Positions 53,552 through 62,086 of a stretch of 64,000 bases of DNA are shown here, one piece after another. The notes beneath the pieces were generated by a model, which did not search any database, had not been told where the DNA came from, and was given only the letters and a program-made list of their open reading frames with translations. Every line of letters starts with the position of its first letter. Positions within the stretch are counted from its first letter, which is position 1. Source of the stretch: Verrucomicrobiaceae bacterium (GTDB lineage Bacteria; Verrucomicrobiota; Verrucomicrobiia; Verrucomicrobiales; Verrucomicrobiaceae). The position numbers and the translations under genes are program-made. The stretch covers positions 1 to 64,000 of the forward strand of contig JAIXYN010000098.1 of NCBI GenBank assembly GCA_027490195.1. The letters are read 5' to 3'.

Positions 53552-53970
53552 GGCGACTGACGTACTATGTCCAGAAAAGTCTTGGGATCAACCACGCGAA
53601 CGGCGGGGAGCCGGTCTGCAGGGAAATGCCGGACATTGTGCGTGACAAGATAATCGATCTTCGACTCCATGGCTAGCTGGGCGAGAGGCTCGTCGTCAGG
53701 ATCAGGCAATGCAGGCTTCCAAGAGGCCGATGGTTTGAAGGATTGCGCCTCCAAGCAAAGTTCATCGAGGAATTGTTCGATCCAAACATGCGAGAATCCC
53801 AGAGGAACCAATTCTCGCTTCAAAATCTCTTCATATTCAGCCAAGACCGTATTGCTCAGCAACAAGGTGAACTCTCCGAGCTCGAGCCTTTTCATGATCT
53901 CAAATGACGCCCCATTCCGCGAACGAAGCGCGGAAAGGACGACATTGGTATCGAGAATGGCTCGAATCAT
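53548..53970 (-). CDS. PIN-domain toxin (COG1569 type)
   Basis: A 140-residue PIN protein. D7 is in AILDTNVVLSAL, E46 in LAEYEEIL, an acidic PDPDDEPLAQLA cluster follows, and LVTHNVRHFPAD is the C-terminal strand. It is a predicted endoribonuclease. It is the first gene of the pair and precedes its antitoxin. It lies 10 bases upstream of nothing else on that strand; its own 5' end adjoins the pyruvate carboxylase 3' end (10 bases), so read-through from that gene is possible. Confidence 0.85.
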   Translation of the reverse strand: MIRAILDTNVVLSALRSRNGASFEIMKRLELGEFTLLLSNTVLAEYEEILKRELVPLGFSHVWIEQFLDELCLEAQSFKPSASWKPALPDPDDEPLAQLAMESKIDYLVTHNVRHFPADRLPAVRVVDPKTFLDIVRQSP

Positions 53971-53980
53971 AAGCTCAGGA

Positions 53981-56900
53981 CTACTTCACCAGCCTCACCA
54001 TCAAATCCTTGCTCTCCACACTCTCACTGATCTTCACGCAGATCTCACTGACAGTGCCCGCAATCGGTGACGAAACGGCAGCAAACATCTTCATGGCCTC
54101 CAGTGTCAGCAGGGTCTCCCCCTCCTTCACCTTCTGTCCCACGCTCACTGCAATGCTCGCCACCATCCCGGGCATCGGCGCACCCACCTGAGTGGAATCC
54201 GCAGGATCTGCCTTGGTCTTGGTCACCGCGTTCTTCGCCAGCGCCTTGTTGGTCACCGTCGTATGACGCGGGTAGCCGTTCAGCTCAAAGATCGCCGTCT
54301 GCTGACCTGTGGCGTCGGCCTCGGTCATGTTGAGCAGTCGCACAAAGAGCGTCTTGCCTTCTTCCAGGCTAATGTGGATTTCCTCCTTGTCCTGCAGGCC
54401 GTAGTAATACGCCGGCGTCGGCAGGGCGGACACGTCACCGTAGGTCTTGCGGAATTCAGCAAACTTCAGGAACACATCCGGATACATGAGGTAGCTCCAC
54501 ACATCGTCTTCGGTAGGCTCCTTCTTGAGCTTGCCCTTGAGCTCCGCGCGCACGTCCTCCAGCTTGATCTTCGCGGCGTGCGTGCCGGGGCGGCCTTTGA
54601 TGCGTTTGCCGCCTTTGCCGACGATGGCATCGGCCAGTGCATTCCACTTCTTGCGTGAATCCGCCGCCTTGGCGGGTTCCATGCCGTAGAAGGGTTCGCC
54701 CAGCCAGCCTTCAAACATGCTGGTCACGTCCTTGCTCCACTTGGTGCCTTGCAGGTTGATGATGTCCGTGGGCTTCACGCCACGCGCCACGCACTCGATG
54801 GCCAGATCGCCGACGACCTTGCTCGATGGCGTCACTTTGACGATGTCACCGCAGAGCTGGTTCACTTCCGCATACGCATGCGCGATCTCCGGCCAGCGTG
54901 GGCCGAGGCCCATGCCGATGGCCTGTTCCTTGAGATTCGTGTACTGCCCGCCTGGCATCTCGTGCAGATAGACCTCCGCAGTGCCGTAGGGCTCGGCAGT
55001 GTCGAAAGGCTTGTAGAAACTGCGCACCGCAGCCCAGTAGTCGCTGAACTCCTGCAACGCTTCGACATCCAGTCCGGTGTCGCGCGGCGTGTTCTGCATG
55101 GCAGCCACAATGGAGTTCAGGTTCGGCTGCGAAGTGCCGCCAGACATGGAGGCGATGGCCGCATCCACCACATCGACACCCGCCGTGGCGGCTTCGATGA
55201 TGCTCGCGGCGTTCAGCCCGCTCGTGTCATGTGTGTGGAAGTGAATTGGGATGCCCACTTCATCCTTCAGCGCCTTGACCAACTTTTTCGCCGCAAACGG
55301 GCGGACGAGTCCGGCCATGTCCTTGATGCACAGCATGTGCGCCCCCATCTTTTCCAGTTCCTTGGCCAGACGAACATAGTACTTCAGGTCATACTTGTCG
55401 CGCTTCGGATCCATGATGTCGCCCGTGTAGCACAGCGTGCCTTCACAGATCGAGTTCGTGTCCTCACGCACCGCATCCATCGCCGCCTTGAGGTTCGGCA
55501 GGTAGTTCAGCGAATCAAAGATGCGGAAGATGTCCATGCCATTCTCGGCGGAATGTTTGATGAAGCCCTTCACCACATTGTCCGGGTAGTTCGTGTATCC
55601 CACGGCGTTCGAGCCACGGAAGAGCATCTGCAGCAGGATGTTCGGCACCTTCGCGCGGATGTCGCGCAGGCGCTCCCACGGATCTTCCCGCAGGAAGCGC
55701 ATCGTCACGTCAAAGGTCGCGCCACCCCACATTTCCAGGGAGAACAGGTTCGGCGTGCGGCGTGCCACGCTGTCCGCCACGGCCAGCATGTCAAAGGTGC
55801 GCATGCGCGTGGCCAGCAGCGACTGATGCGCATCACGCATTGTCGTGTCGGTGATCAGCAGCTTCTTCTGCTTCGCAATCCAGTCATTGCAGAACTTCTC
55901 CGGCCCCATCTCCGTGAGCAGCTGCTTCGTGCCTTTCGCCGGCAAGATGCGGTGGTCATATTTCGGAATCGGCGGTGCAGTGAATGCCTTGCTCAGCGTG
56001 TGGCCCTTCGCATGCGGATTGCCGTTCACGATGGTGTCAGCCAGGTAGCTTAGCAGCTTCGAGGCACGGTCCTTGCGCGCCACAAACTTGAGCAGGTCGG
56101 GATTGTTGTCGATGAAGCGCGTCGTGGCCTGTCCCGCCATGAAGTCCGGGTGATGCACCACGTTCATGAGGAAGGGGATGTTCGTCTTCACCCCACGGAT
56201 GCGGAACTCGCGCAGACCCCGGTCCATGCGGTCCAGCGACTGCTGGTACGTGCGGGCATACACCGTCATCTTCACCAGCATCGAGTCATAATAAGGCGTG
56301 ATGACCGCGTTCGTCGCGCCCAGCGCGCCATCCAGACGAATGCCAAAGCCACCCGCGCTGCGGTAGGTCAAAATTTTGCCAAAGTCCGGCGTGAAGCCGT
56401 TTTCCGGATCTTCCGTCGTGATGCGGCACTGGATCGCAAAGCCGCTCTTCTCAATCTTGTCCTGCGGCGGCAATGCCAGCGGCTCCTGATGAACCTGGTA
56501 GCCCTGCGCGATGAGGATCTGGCTGCGCACGATGTCGATGCCCGTGATCTCCTCCGTCACGGTGTGCTCCACCTGAATGCGCGGGTTCATCTCGATGAAG
56601 AACCACTCTCCTGTTTCGTGATCCACTAGGAACTCAACCGTGCCCGCGTGCGTGTAATTCACCGCCTCGGCCAGTTTCACCGCTGCCTCGCACAGGCCGT
56701 CGATGATCTCCTGCTTGATTCCGTAGCTCGGTGCCTGCTCGATCACCTTCTGATGCCGGCGCTGCACGGAGCAGTCACGTTCATGCAGGTGCAGCACATT
56801 GCCATGCTTGTCGGCCAGAATCTGCACTTCGATGTGCTTCGCCTTGCCCACAAATCTTTCGAGGAACACCGCTCCGTTGCCAAAGGCGCGTTCCGCTTCG

Positions 56901-57496
56901 GTCTGCGCCTCATCCAGCAGCTTTTCCAGGTCCTTGGACTCGCGCACGATGCGCATGCCGCGCCCGCCACCGCCAAAGGCCGCCTTGATGATCAGCGGAA
57001 AGCCGATTTTCTTCGCTGCCGCCAGCGCTTCCTTGCGGTCGCTCACAGGCTCGTCAGTGCCTTCGAGAATCGGCACCTTGAGCTTGCGGGCTACATTACG
57101 GGCCGCCGTCTTGTCGCCCATCATGTCGAGAATCTTTGCCTCAGGCCCGATGAAGATGATGCCAGCGTCTTCGCACGCCTGGGAGAACTTCGGGTTCTCA
57201 GACAGGAAGCCATAGCCGGGGTGGATCGCATCCACGCCCTTCTCCTTCGCCAGGGTCACGATGCCTTCGATGTCCAGGTAGGCTCCCAGCGGTCCCTTGT
57301 CCTTGTTCAGCTCGTAGGCCTCGTCCGCTTTGAAGCGGTGGGGGCAGAAGCGGTCTTCCTGCGCATAAATCCCCACCGTTTTCAGCCCCAGTTCAGTGGC
57401 CGCGCGCATGACGCGGATGGCAATTTCGGAGCGGTTCGCGACCATCAGCTTCTTGATGGGGCGGATCGTGGCAGGGGCTGGAGTTTTCTTGGGCAT
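53981..57496 (-). CDS. pyc: pyruvate carboxylase
   Basis: A 1171-residue biotin enzyme that converts pyruvate, bicarbonate and ATP to oxaloacetate (anaplerosis). Biotin carboxylase domain about 15-470, with ATP-grasp FGGGGRGMRIV and ERDCSVQRRHQKVIE. Carboxyltransferase domain about 540-850, with DTTMRDAHQSLLATRMRT and FHTHDTSGLN. The C-terminal biotinyl domain has EAMKM (K1136). Single-chain type. Start MPKKTPAP is chosen; the frame is open 69 codons upstream into a stretch without coding character. Confidence 0.96.
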   Translation of the reverse strand: MPKKTPAPATIRPIKKLMVANRSEIAIRVMRAATELGLKTVGIYAQEDRFCPHRFKADEAYELNKDKGPLGAYLDIEGIVTLAKEKGVDAIHPGYGFLSENPKFSQACEDAGIIFIGPEAKILDMMGDKTAARNVARKLKVPILEGTDEPVSDRKEALAAAKKIGFPLIIKAAFGGGGRGMRIVRESKDLEKLLDEAQTEAERAFGNGAVFLERFVGKAKHIEVQILADKHGNVLHLHERDCSVQRRHQKVIEQAPSYGIKQEIIDGLCEAAVKLAEAVNYTHAGTVEFLVDHETGEWFFIEMNPRIQVEHTVTEEITGIDIVRSQILIAQGYQVHQEPLALPPQDKIEKSGFAIQCRITTEDPENGFTPDFGKILTYRSAGGFGIRLDGALGATNAVITPYYDSMLVKMTVYARTYQQSLDRMDRGLREFRIRGVKTNIPFLMNVVHHPDFMAGQATTRFIDNNPDLLKFVARKDRASKLLSYLADTIVNGNPHAKGHTLSKAFTAPPIPKYDHRILPAKGTKQLLTEMGPEKFCNDWIAKQKKLLITDTTMRDAHQSLLATRMRTFDMLAVADSVARRTPNLFSLEMWGGATFDVTMRFLREDPWERLRDIRAKVPNILLQMLFRGSNAVGYTNYPDNVVKGFIKHSAENGMDIFRIFDSLNYLPNLKAAMDAVREDTNSICEGTLCYTGDIMDPKRDKYDLKYYVRLAKELEKMGAHMLCIKDMAGLVRPFAAKKLVKALKDEVGIPIHFHTHDTSGLNAASIIEAATAGVDVVDAAIASMSGGTSQPNLNSIVAAMQNTPRDTGLDVEALQEFSDYWAAVRSFYKPFDTAEPYGTAEVYLHEMPGGQYTNLKEQAIGMGLGPRWPEIAHAYAEVNQLCGDIVKVTPSSKVVGDLAIECVARGVKPTDIINLQGTKWSKDVTSMFEGWLGEPFYGMEPAKAADSRKKWNALADAIVGKGGKRIKGRPGTHAAKIKLEDVRAELKGKLKKEPTEDDVWSYLMYPDVFLKFAEFRKTYGDVSALPTPAYYYGLQDKEEIHISLEEGKTLFVRLLNMTEADATGQQTAIFELNGYPRHTTVTNKALAKNAVTKTKADPADSTQVGAPMPGMVASIAVSVGQKVKEGETLLTLEAMKMFAAVSSPIAGTVSEICVKISESVESKDLMVRLVK

Positions 57497-57610
57497 GGCA
57501 GGTTGGTTGAATGCGGGCGCATAGTCCCGCGAAATCGTGGGGAGGCAAGGCTGTTGGTGGGATTCATGAAGAGAGTTGAAACCGCAGCCGCAGCCGCTAC
57601 CCTTGCTCAC

Positions 57611-57829
57611 ATGAAAACGTACACCGCCATCCTCCACCAGGGTGAGGCTGCCGAAGGCGGCTTTTGGGCCACCTGCATGGAGGTTCCGGGTGCCAATGGC
57701 CAAGGAGAAACACGTCAGGAGTGCCTGGATGATCTTGCTGCTGCCGTGAAGCTGATGTTGCAGGTCAATCGTGAGGATGCTTTCCGCGACGATCCGAACG
57801 CCATTGAGACCGAACTCGCCCTAGCATGA
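57611..57829 (+). CDS. hicB: HicB-family antitoxin
   Basis: A 72-residue protein, MKTYTAILHQGEAAEGGFWATCMEVPGANGQGET in pieces, the HicB partial RNase H-like fold (strand, then FWATCxEVPG). ECLDDLAAAVKLML is the helix. It lacks the DNA-binding tail of longer HicB proteins. It is first in the pair and overlaps HicA as ATGA. A longer frame of 321 upstream codons is antisense to pyc. Confidence 0.88.
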   Translation: MKTYTAILHQGEAAEGGFWATCMEVPGANGQGETRQECLDDLAAAVKLMLQVNREDAFRDDPNAIETELALA

Positions 57830-58020
57830 AGCGGCGTGATTTGCTGCGCCATCTGGAGGAGCACGGCTGCATCATGCAGCGTGAGGGCTCCAGTCATACC
57901 CTTTATGGGCGTCCTGATTCAGTGCATAAAGAGGCAGTGCCCAGGCATGCGGAAATCAAAAAACATCTCGCCCGCAGCATTTGCAGGAATCTGAATGTGC
58001 CAGTACCAAAAGGAGCTTGA
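57826..58020 (+). CDS. hicA: HicA-family mRNA interferase toxin
   Basis: A 64-residue dsRBD-like toxin. MKRRDLLRHLEEHGCIMQREGSSHTLY contains the catalytic His (H24) after GSS. VPRHAEIKKHLARSICRNL matches the second half. HicA cleaves mRNA and tmRNA. The gene order hicB-hicA is the less common arrangement. Confidence 0.9.
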   Translation: MKRRDLLRHLEEHGCIMQREGSSHTLYGRPDSVHKEAVPRHAEIKKHLARSICRNLNVPVPKGA

Positions 58021-58171
58021 GATAATTTCGGCCCGCAGCGCTGGTTGGGGTATTTTGCAGCAGCGCAATAGGGCTCTCTGCTTTTGATGCCTTCTGCCGC
58101 CAAATTGGCCATGAACTTGCTAATTATAACATAGCGGGAATGGAGTTCCCGTCCGCCCCCAACCTTTTCGC

Positions 58172-61100
58172 ATGTCCATCCACGTCGCCCTTCACCACCG
58201 CACCAGCTACCGCTACGAGCGACCCATCGAGCTGGGCCCCCAGATCATCCGGTTGCGCCCTGCACCGCATTCCCGCTCACGCATTCTGAGCTACTCGCTG
58301 AAAATCACCCCGGAAAAGCATTTCCTGAACTGGCAGCAGGACCCCCAGTCGAATTTCCTCGCCCGGCTGGTCATCCCGGAAAAAACCAAGGAGTTCAGCA
58401 TCGAGGTGGACGTCGTGGTGGAGATGGCGGTGTTCAATCCCTTCGACTTCTTCCTGGAGCCTGAAGCTGAAAAATTCCCCTTCGACTACGATGCCACGCT
58501 GGATCATGAGCTCGCCCCCTTCCTGAAGTGCGGCGAACTCACGCCCAAATTCGCGGAATACTTCACCCAGGTCGAGAGCGAGCTCCTCGCCATGAAACCC
58601 TGGCCACCGCGCACGATTGACGCCCTCGTCACCATCAATCAGCGCCTCTGGAAGGACATCGGTTACACCGTCCGCATGGAGCCGGGCGTTCAGACGCCGG
58701 AGGAGTCCCTCACCAAGCGCACCGGCTCCTGCCGTGACACTTCATGGCTCATGGTGCAGCTCATGCGCCGTCTCGGCATCGCCGCTCGCTTTGTCAGCGG
58801 CTACCTCATCCAGTTGAAGCCGGACGTGAAGTCGCTCGATGGCCCCAGCGGTACGGAGGTGGATTTCACCGACCTCCATGCCTGGTGCGAGGTCTATCTG
58901 CCCGGCGCTGGCTGGGTCGGACTCGATCCGACCTCAGGCCTCTTCGCCGGGGAAGGGCACATTCCCCTTGCCGCCACTCCAGACCCAGGGAGCGCCGCAC
59001 CCATCAGCGGTATGGCGGAGCCCTGCGAAACGGAGTTCGAGTTCGACATGAAGGTGGATCGTATTTACGAGTCGCCTCGCGTCACGAAGCCCTACACCGA
59101 AGAGCAATGGGCAGAGATCGAAGCCTTGGGTCATGCCTTGGATAAAGAACTGGAAGCCAATGATGTACGTCTGACCATGGGTGGTGAGCCAACCTTCGTC
59201 TCCATCGACGATGCCGAAGGGGCTGAGTGGAATACCGCCGCCGTCGGGCCGATGAAGGCCAAGCTCTCGGACATCCTGCTCAAACGCCTCAGAGACCGCT
59301 TCGCCCCGGGGGCCTTCCTGCACCACGGCCAGGGCAAATGGTACCCTGGGGAGTCCCTCCCGCGCTGGTCCTATGGCTGTCACTGGCGCAAGGACGGTCA
59401 GCCCTTGTGGGCGCACCCGCATTTGTATGCCGACATGCAGAAAGACTACGGCGTGAATGAGACCCACTCCGCGCGCTTCACCCATGCGCTGGCAGAGCGC
59501 CTTGGCTGCAGCACTAAATGGATCATGCCGACGTATGAAGATGCGTTCTACTACCTCTGGCGCGAGCGCAAGCTGCCGGTGAACGTCGATCCGCTCAAAT
59601 CCAACCTCAAAGACAAGGAGGAGCGCACGCGCCTCGCCAAGGTGTTTGAGGAAGGTCTCGACAAAATCATCGGCCACGTGCTGCCGCTCAAACCCGTGCA
59701 CAATGGCTGGGAAACTGGCCCCTGGTTCCTGCGTGCCGAGCGCTGCTACCTTGTGCCGGGGGATTCACCCATCGGCCTGCGTCTGCCCTTGGACTCCCAG
59801 CCCTGGGTCAAGACCACCGACTATCCCTATCATCACGAGCAGGACCCCATGCAAGACCGCGATCCTTTGCCCTCGCGGCAGCAGTTTGTGCGTGGCATCG
59901 CCGGGGTTCCGCCCTCCTTTTGGAAAAAACTCGCTCAGCGCCGTGGCCCCTCCAGTGCCGATGGACTGACCGAGGAAGTCGGCGAAGAGAATCAGCAGGA
60001 AATTGATCCTGCCGCCCAGCCGCCTTCGGTGGGCCAATCCGCCGATCAGATCGTGCGTACCGCCCTCTGCGTGCAGCCGCGTGAGGGCAAGCTATTCATC
60101 TTCATGCCGCCCACCAAGACTCTTGAGGAATACCTCTCCGCTCTAGGGGCCGTGGAGGACGTGGCGCTGGCATTGGATCAGCCTGTCGTCATCGAAGGCT
60201 ATCCGCCACCCTTTGACCCGCGCCTAAACGTGCTCAAGGTCACCCCTGACCCGGGCGTGATCGAAGTGAACGTACATCCCGCCAAGAGTTGGGACGAAAT
60301 GGTGAACATCACCGAGTCTCTCTACGAAGAGGCCCGGCTCACCCGCCTCGGCACCGAGAAATTCATGGTCGATGGCCGCCACACCGGCACTGGCGGTGGC
60401 AATCACATCGTCATGGGCGCGGAAACACCCAAGGACAGCCCCTTCCTGCGGCGTCCCGATCTCCTGCGCAGCCTCACCAGCTACTGGCAGAATCATCCGT
60501 CGCTCTCGTTCATGTTCGCAGGCATGTTCATCGGCCCCACCAGCCAGAGCCCGCGCATCGACGAAGCGCGCAACGATTCGCTCTACGAACTCGAAGTGGC
60601 CTTCAAGGCCGCATCTGAGGCCATGGCAAAGGGCGGAGAATTGCCCCCATGGTTGGTGGACCGCTTGTACCGCAACCTCTTCATCGACTCCAGCGGCAAC
60701 ACCCACCGTGCCGAGTTCTGCATCGACAAACTCTACTCGCCAGACAGCAGCACGGGCCGCCTCGGCCTGCTCGAAATGCGCGGGTTTGAAATGCCGCCCC
60801 ACCCGCACATGAGTCTCGCGCAGGCGCTCATGCTCCGCACCCTCATCGCCCGCTTCTGGAAGGAGCCTTACGAGGCGCCACTCGTGCGCTGGGGCACCGA
60901 CATCCACGACCGCTGGATGCTGCCTCACTTCGCCTGGAGCGACATCGAGGACGTCTGCCATGACACGCAGCAGGCCGGGTTTGAATTGAAACCCGAGTGG
61001 TTCGCCCCGCATTACGAGTTCCGCTACCCGCTCAGCGGCGACTGGTGCACGCGCAATGTGAACGTGGAAATCCGCCAAGCGCTGGAGCCCTGGCACGTGC

Positions 61101-61564
61101 TCGGTGAGGACAACGGTGCCGGTGGTGCCGTGCGCTTCGTCGATTCCTCGCTCGAACGCATCCAAATCAAGGCGCAGGGGCTCGTGGAAGGCCGTTACGC
61201 CATCACCTGCAACGGGCGTACCGTGCCGATGCATCCCACCGGCACCAATGGCGAATACGTCGCCGGGGTGCGTTACCGCGCTTGGCAGCCCCCAAACTGC
61301 CTGCATCCCACCGTGGGCGTCCACTCACCACTCACGATCGACCTCGTCGATCAGTGGAATCAGCGCTCCCTCGGTGGCTGCAAGTATCATGTCGCCCATC
61401 CCGGCGGCCTGAGCCACGAAACCTTCCCGGTGAACGCTTACGAGGCCGAAAGCCGCCGTTACTCCCGTTTCTTCCGCCACGGCCACACGCCTGGGAAGAT
61501 GAAGGTGGAGCCGGCCAAGCCGAACCCGGAATTCCCCTTCACCCTGGATCTGCGGAACGCCTGA
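58172..61564 (+). CDS. transglutaminase-like / DUF2126 protein
   Basis: A 1130-residue cytoplasmic-looking protein. Residues 1-80 are a transglutaminase N-terminal domain (HHRTSYRYERPIELGPQIIRL). A transglutaminase core follows with C186 (GSCRDTSW), H236 (DLHAWCEV) and D252 (LDPTSG). The rest (about 300-1115) is DUF2126, which I recall being placed with glutamine-synthetase-type amide ligases. It is normally neighboured by circularly permuted ATP-grasp and alpha-E proteins, as here (62087 onward). The system may build or cleave isopeptide or amide bonds; the product is unknown. Upstream 58021-58171 is AT-richer with TATAAC at 58125-58130, a possible -10. Confidence 0.9.
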   Translation: MSIHVALHHRTSYRYERPIELGPQIIRLRPAPHSRSRILSYSLKITPEKHFLNWQQDPQSNFLARLVIPEKTKEFSIEVDVVVEMAVFNPFDFFLEPEAEKFPFDYDATLDHELAPFLKCGELTPKFAEYFTQVESELLAMKPWPPRTIDALVTINQRLWKDIGYTVRMEPGVQTPEESLTKRTGSCRDTSWLMVQLMRRLGIAARFVSGYLIQLKPDVKSLDGPSGTEVDFTDLHAWCEVYLPGAGWVGLDPTSGLFAGEGHIPLAATPDPGSAAPISGMAEPCETEFEFDMKVDRIYESPRVTKPYTEEQWAEIEALGHALDKELEANDVRLTMGGEPTFVSIDDAEGAEWNTAAVGPMKAKLSDILLKRLRDRFAPGAFLHHGQGKWYPGESLPRWSYGCHWRKDGQPLWAHPHLYADMQKDYGVNETHSARFTHALAERLGCSTKWIMPTYEDAFYYLWRERKLPVNVDPLKSNLKDKEERTRLAKVFEEGLDKIIGHVLPLKPVHNGWETGPWFLRAERCYLVPGDSPIGLRLPLDSQPWVKTTDYPYHHEQDPMQDRDPLPSRQQFVRGIAGVPPSFWKKLAQRRGPSSADGLTEEVGEENQQEIDPAAQPPSVGQSADQIVRTALCVQPREGKLFIFMPPTKTLEEYLSALGAVEDVALALDQPVVIEGYPPPFDPRLNVLKVTPDPGVIEVNVHPAKSWDEMVNITESLYEEARLTRLGTEKFMVDGRHTGTGGGNHIVMGAETPKDSPFLRRPDLLRSLTSYWQNHPSLSFMFAGMFIGPTSQSPRIDEARNDSLYELEVAFKAASEAMAKGGELPPWLVDRLYRNLFIDSSGNTHRAEFCIDKLYSPDSSTGRLGLLEMRGFEMPPHPHMSLAQALMLRTLIARFWKEPYEAPLVRWGTDIHDRWMLPHFAWSDIEDVCHDTQQAGFELKPEWFAPHYEFRYPLSGDWCTRNVNVEIRQALEPWHVLGEDNGAGGAVRFVDSSLERIQIKAQGLVEGRYAITCNGRTVPMHPTGTNGEYVAGVRYRAWQPPNCLHPTVGVHSPLTIDLVDQWNQRSLGGCKYHVAHPGGLSHETFPVNAYEAESRRYSRFFRHGHTPGKMKVEPAKPNPEFPFTLDLRNA

Positions 61565-61609
61565 CAGGCTCGACGTTGACGCTTCCTACCCAACACCCTA
61601 GATTCGAGC

Positions 61610-61825
61610 ATGAGTTCACGCAGTCAGGCCACCCTGAGCCAGATCCAAGCGCTGCCCCCTGAGGAACAGCAGGAGGTCTGTGATCATGTGATGCTGTGGG
61701 CACATGCGGCTGAGGCTATTATGGCGAATAGAGACCCCATTCGCTCAGCACGGGGGATGTTCGCTGGCAGCAGGTTAAACGACGCCCTGATGAAACATCG
61801 TCAGGAGGAGCGCCGCCGTGGCTGA
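61610..61825 (+). CDS. putative antitoxin of a decayed VapBC pair
   Basis: A 71-residue protein (MSSRSQATLSQIQALPPEEQQEVCDHVMLWAHAAEAI...). Its 3' end overlaps the GTG start of a truncated PIN gene, the usual antitoxin position. The ALPPEEQQEVCDHV helix is like that of antitoxins whose toxins are PIN proteins. It appears full length while the toxin is not. Confidence 0.6.
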   Translation: MSSRSQATLSQIQALPPEEQQEVCDHVMLWAHAAEAIMANRDPIRSARGMFAGSRLNDALMKHRQEERRRG

Positions 61826-61913
61826 AGCCATCGTGCTGGACACCTCGGCATGTTTTGCCCTGCTGGAGGATGAAGGCGGTTCGCTGAAACAGAAAATGCT
61901 TGCCCCCAAATGA
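61818..61913 (+). pseudogene. truncated VapC-like PIN toxin
   Basis: GTG 61818 starts VAEAIVLDTSACFALLEDEGG, the canonical first strand of a VapC with its catalytic D8 in LDTSA. It ends at TGA 61911 after 31 residues, far short of the about 130 expected, and none of the later acidic motifs is found before the next gene. The toxin is presumably lost. A PIN gene this short cannot be functional. Confidence 0.72.
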
Positions 61914-61923
61914 AGAACCCGCC

Positions 61924-61940
61924 ATGCCAATTTATGGCAT
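61924..61940. promoter_or_regulatory. ATGCCA...TGGCAT palindrome
   Basis: ATGCCA (61924-61929) and TGGCAT (61935-61940) form a perfect inverted repeat with 5 A/T bases between, in the 173-base gap between the broken PIN gene and the ATP-grasp gene. It could be an operator or a chance palindrome. Confidence 0.3.
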
Positions 61941-62086
61941 AAACATTGCGTTCATCCGACAAATGGGATGCACTGGCGGGATCGATTCGTACTGTCAACA
62001 TCGTCCCTACAGCCACCTCCAACCCCGCATTGATCTTCCAATCTCAAAGTTCCACCGCCGCTGCTCCCGTTTCCCAACGGGCAGCG

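Noticed and set aside
54749-56053. 434-codon plus-strand ORF
   Set aside because: Antisense to pyruvate carboxylase, which is complete.
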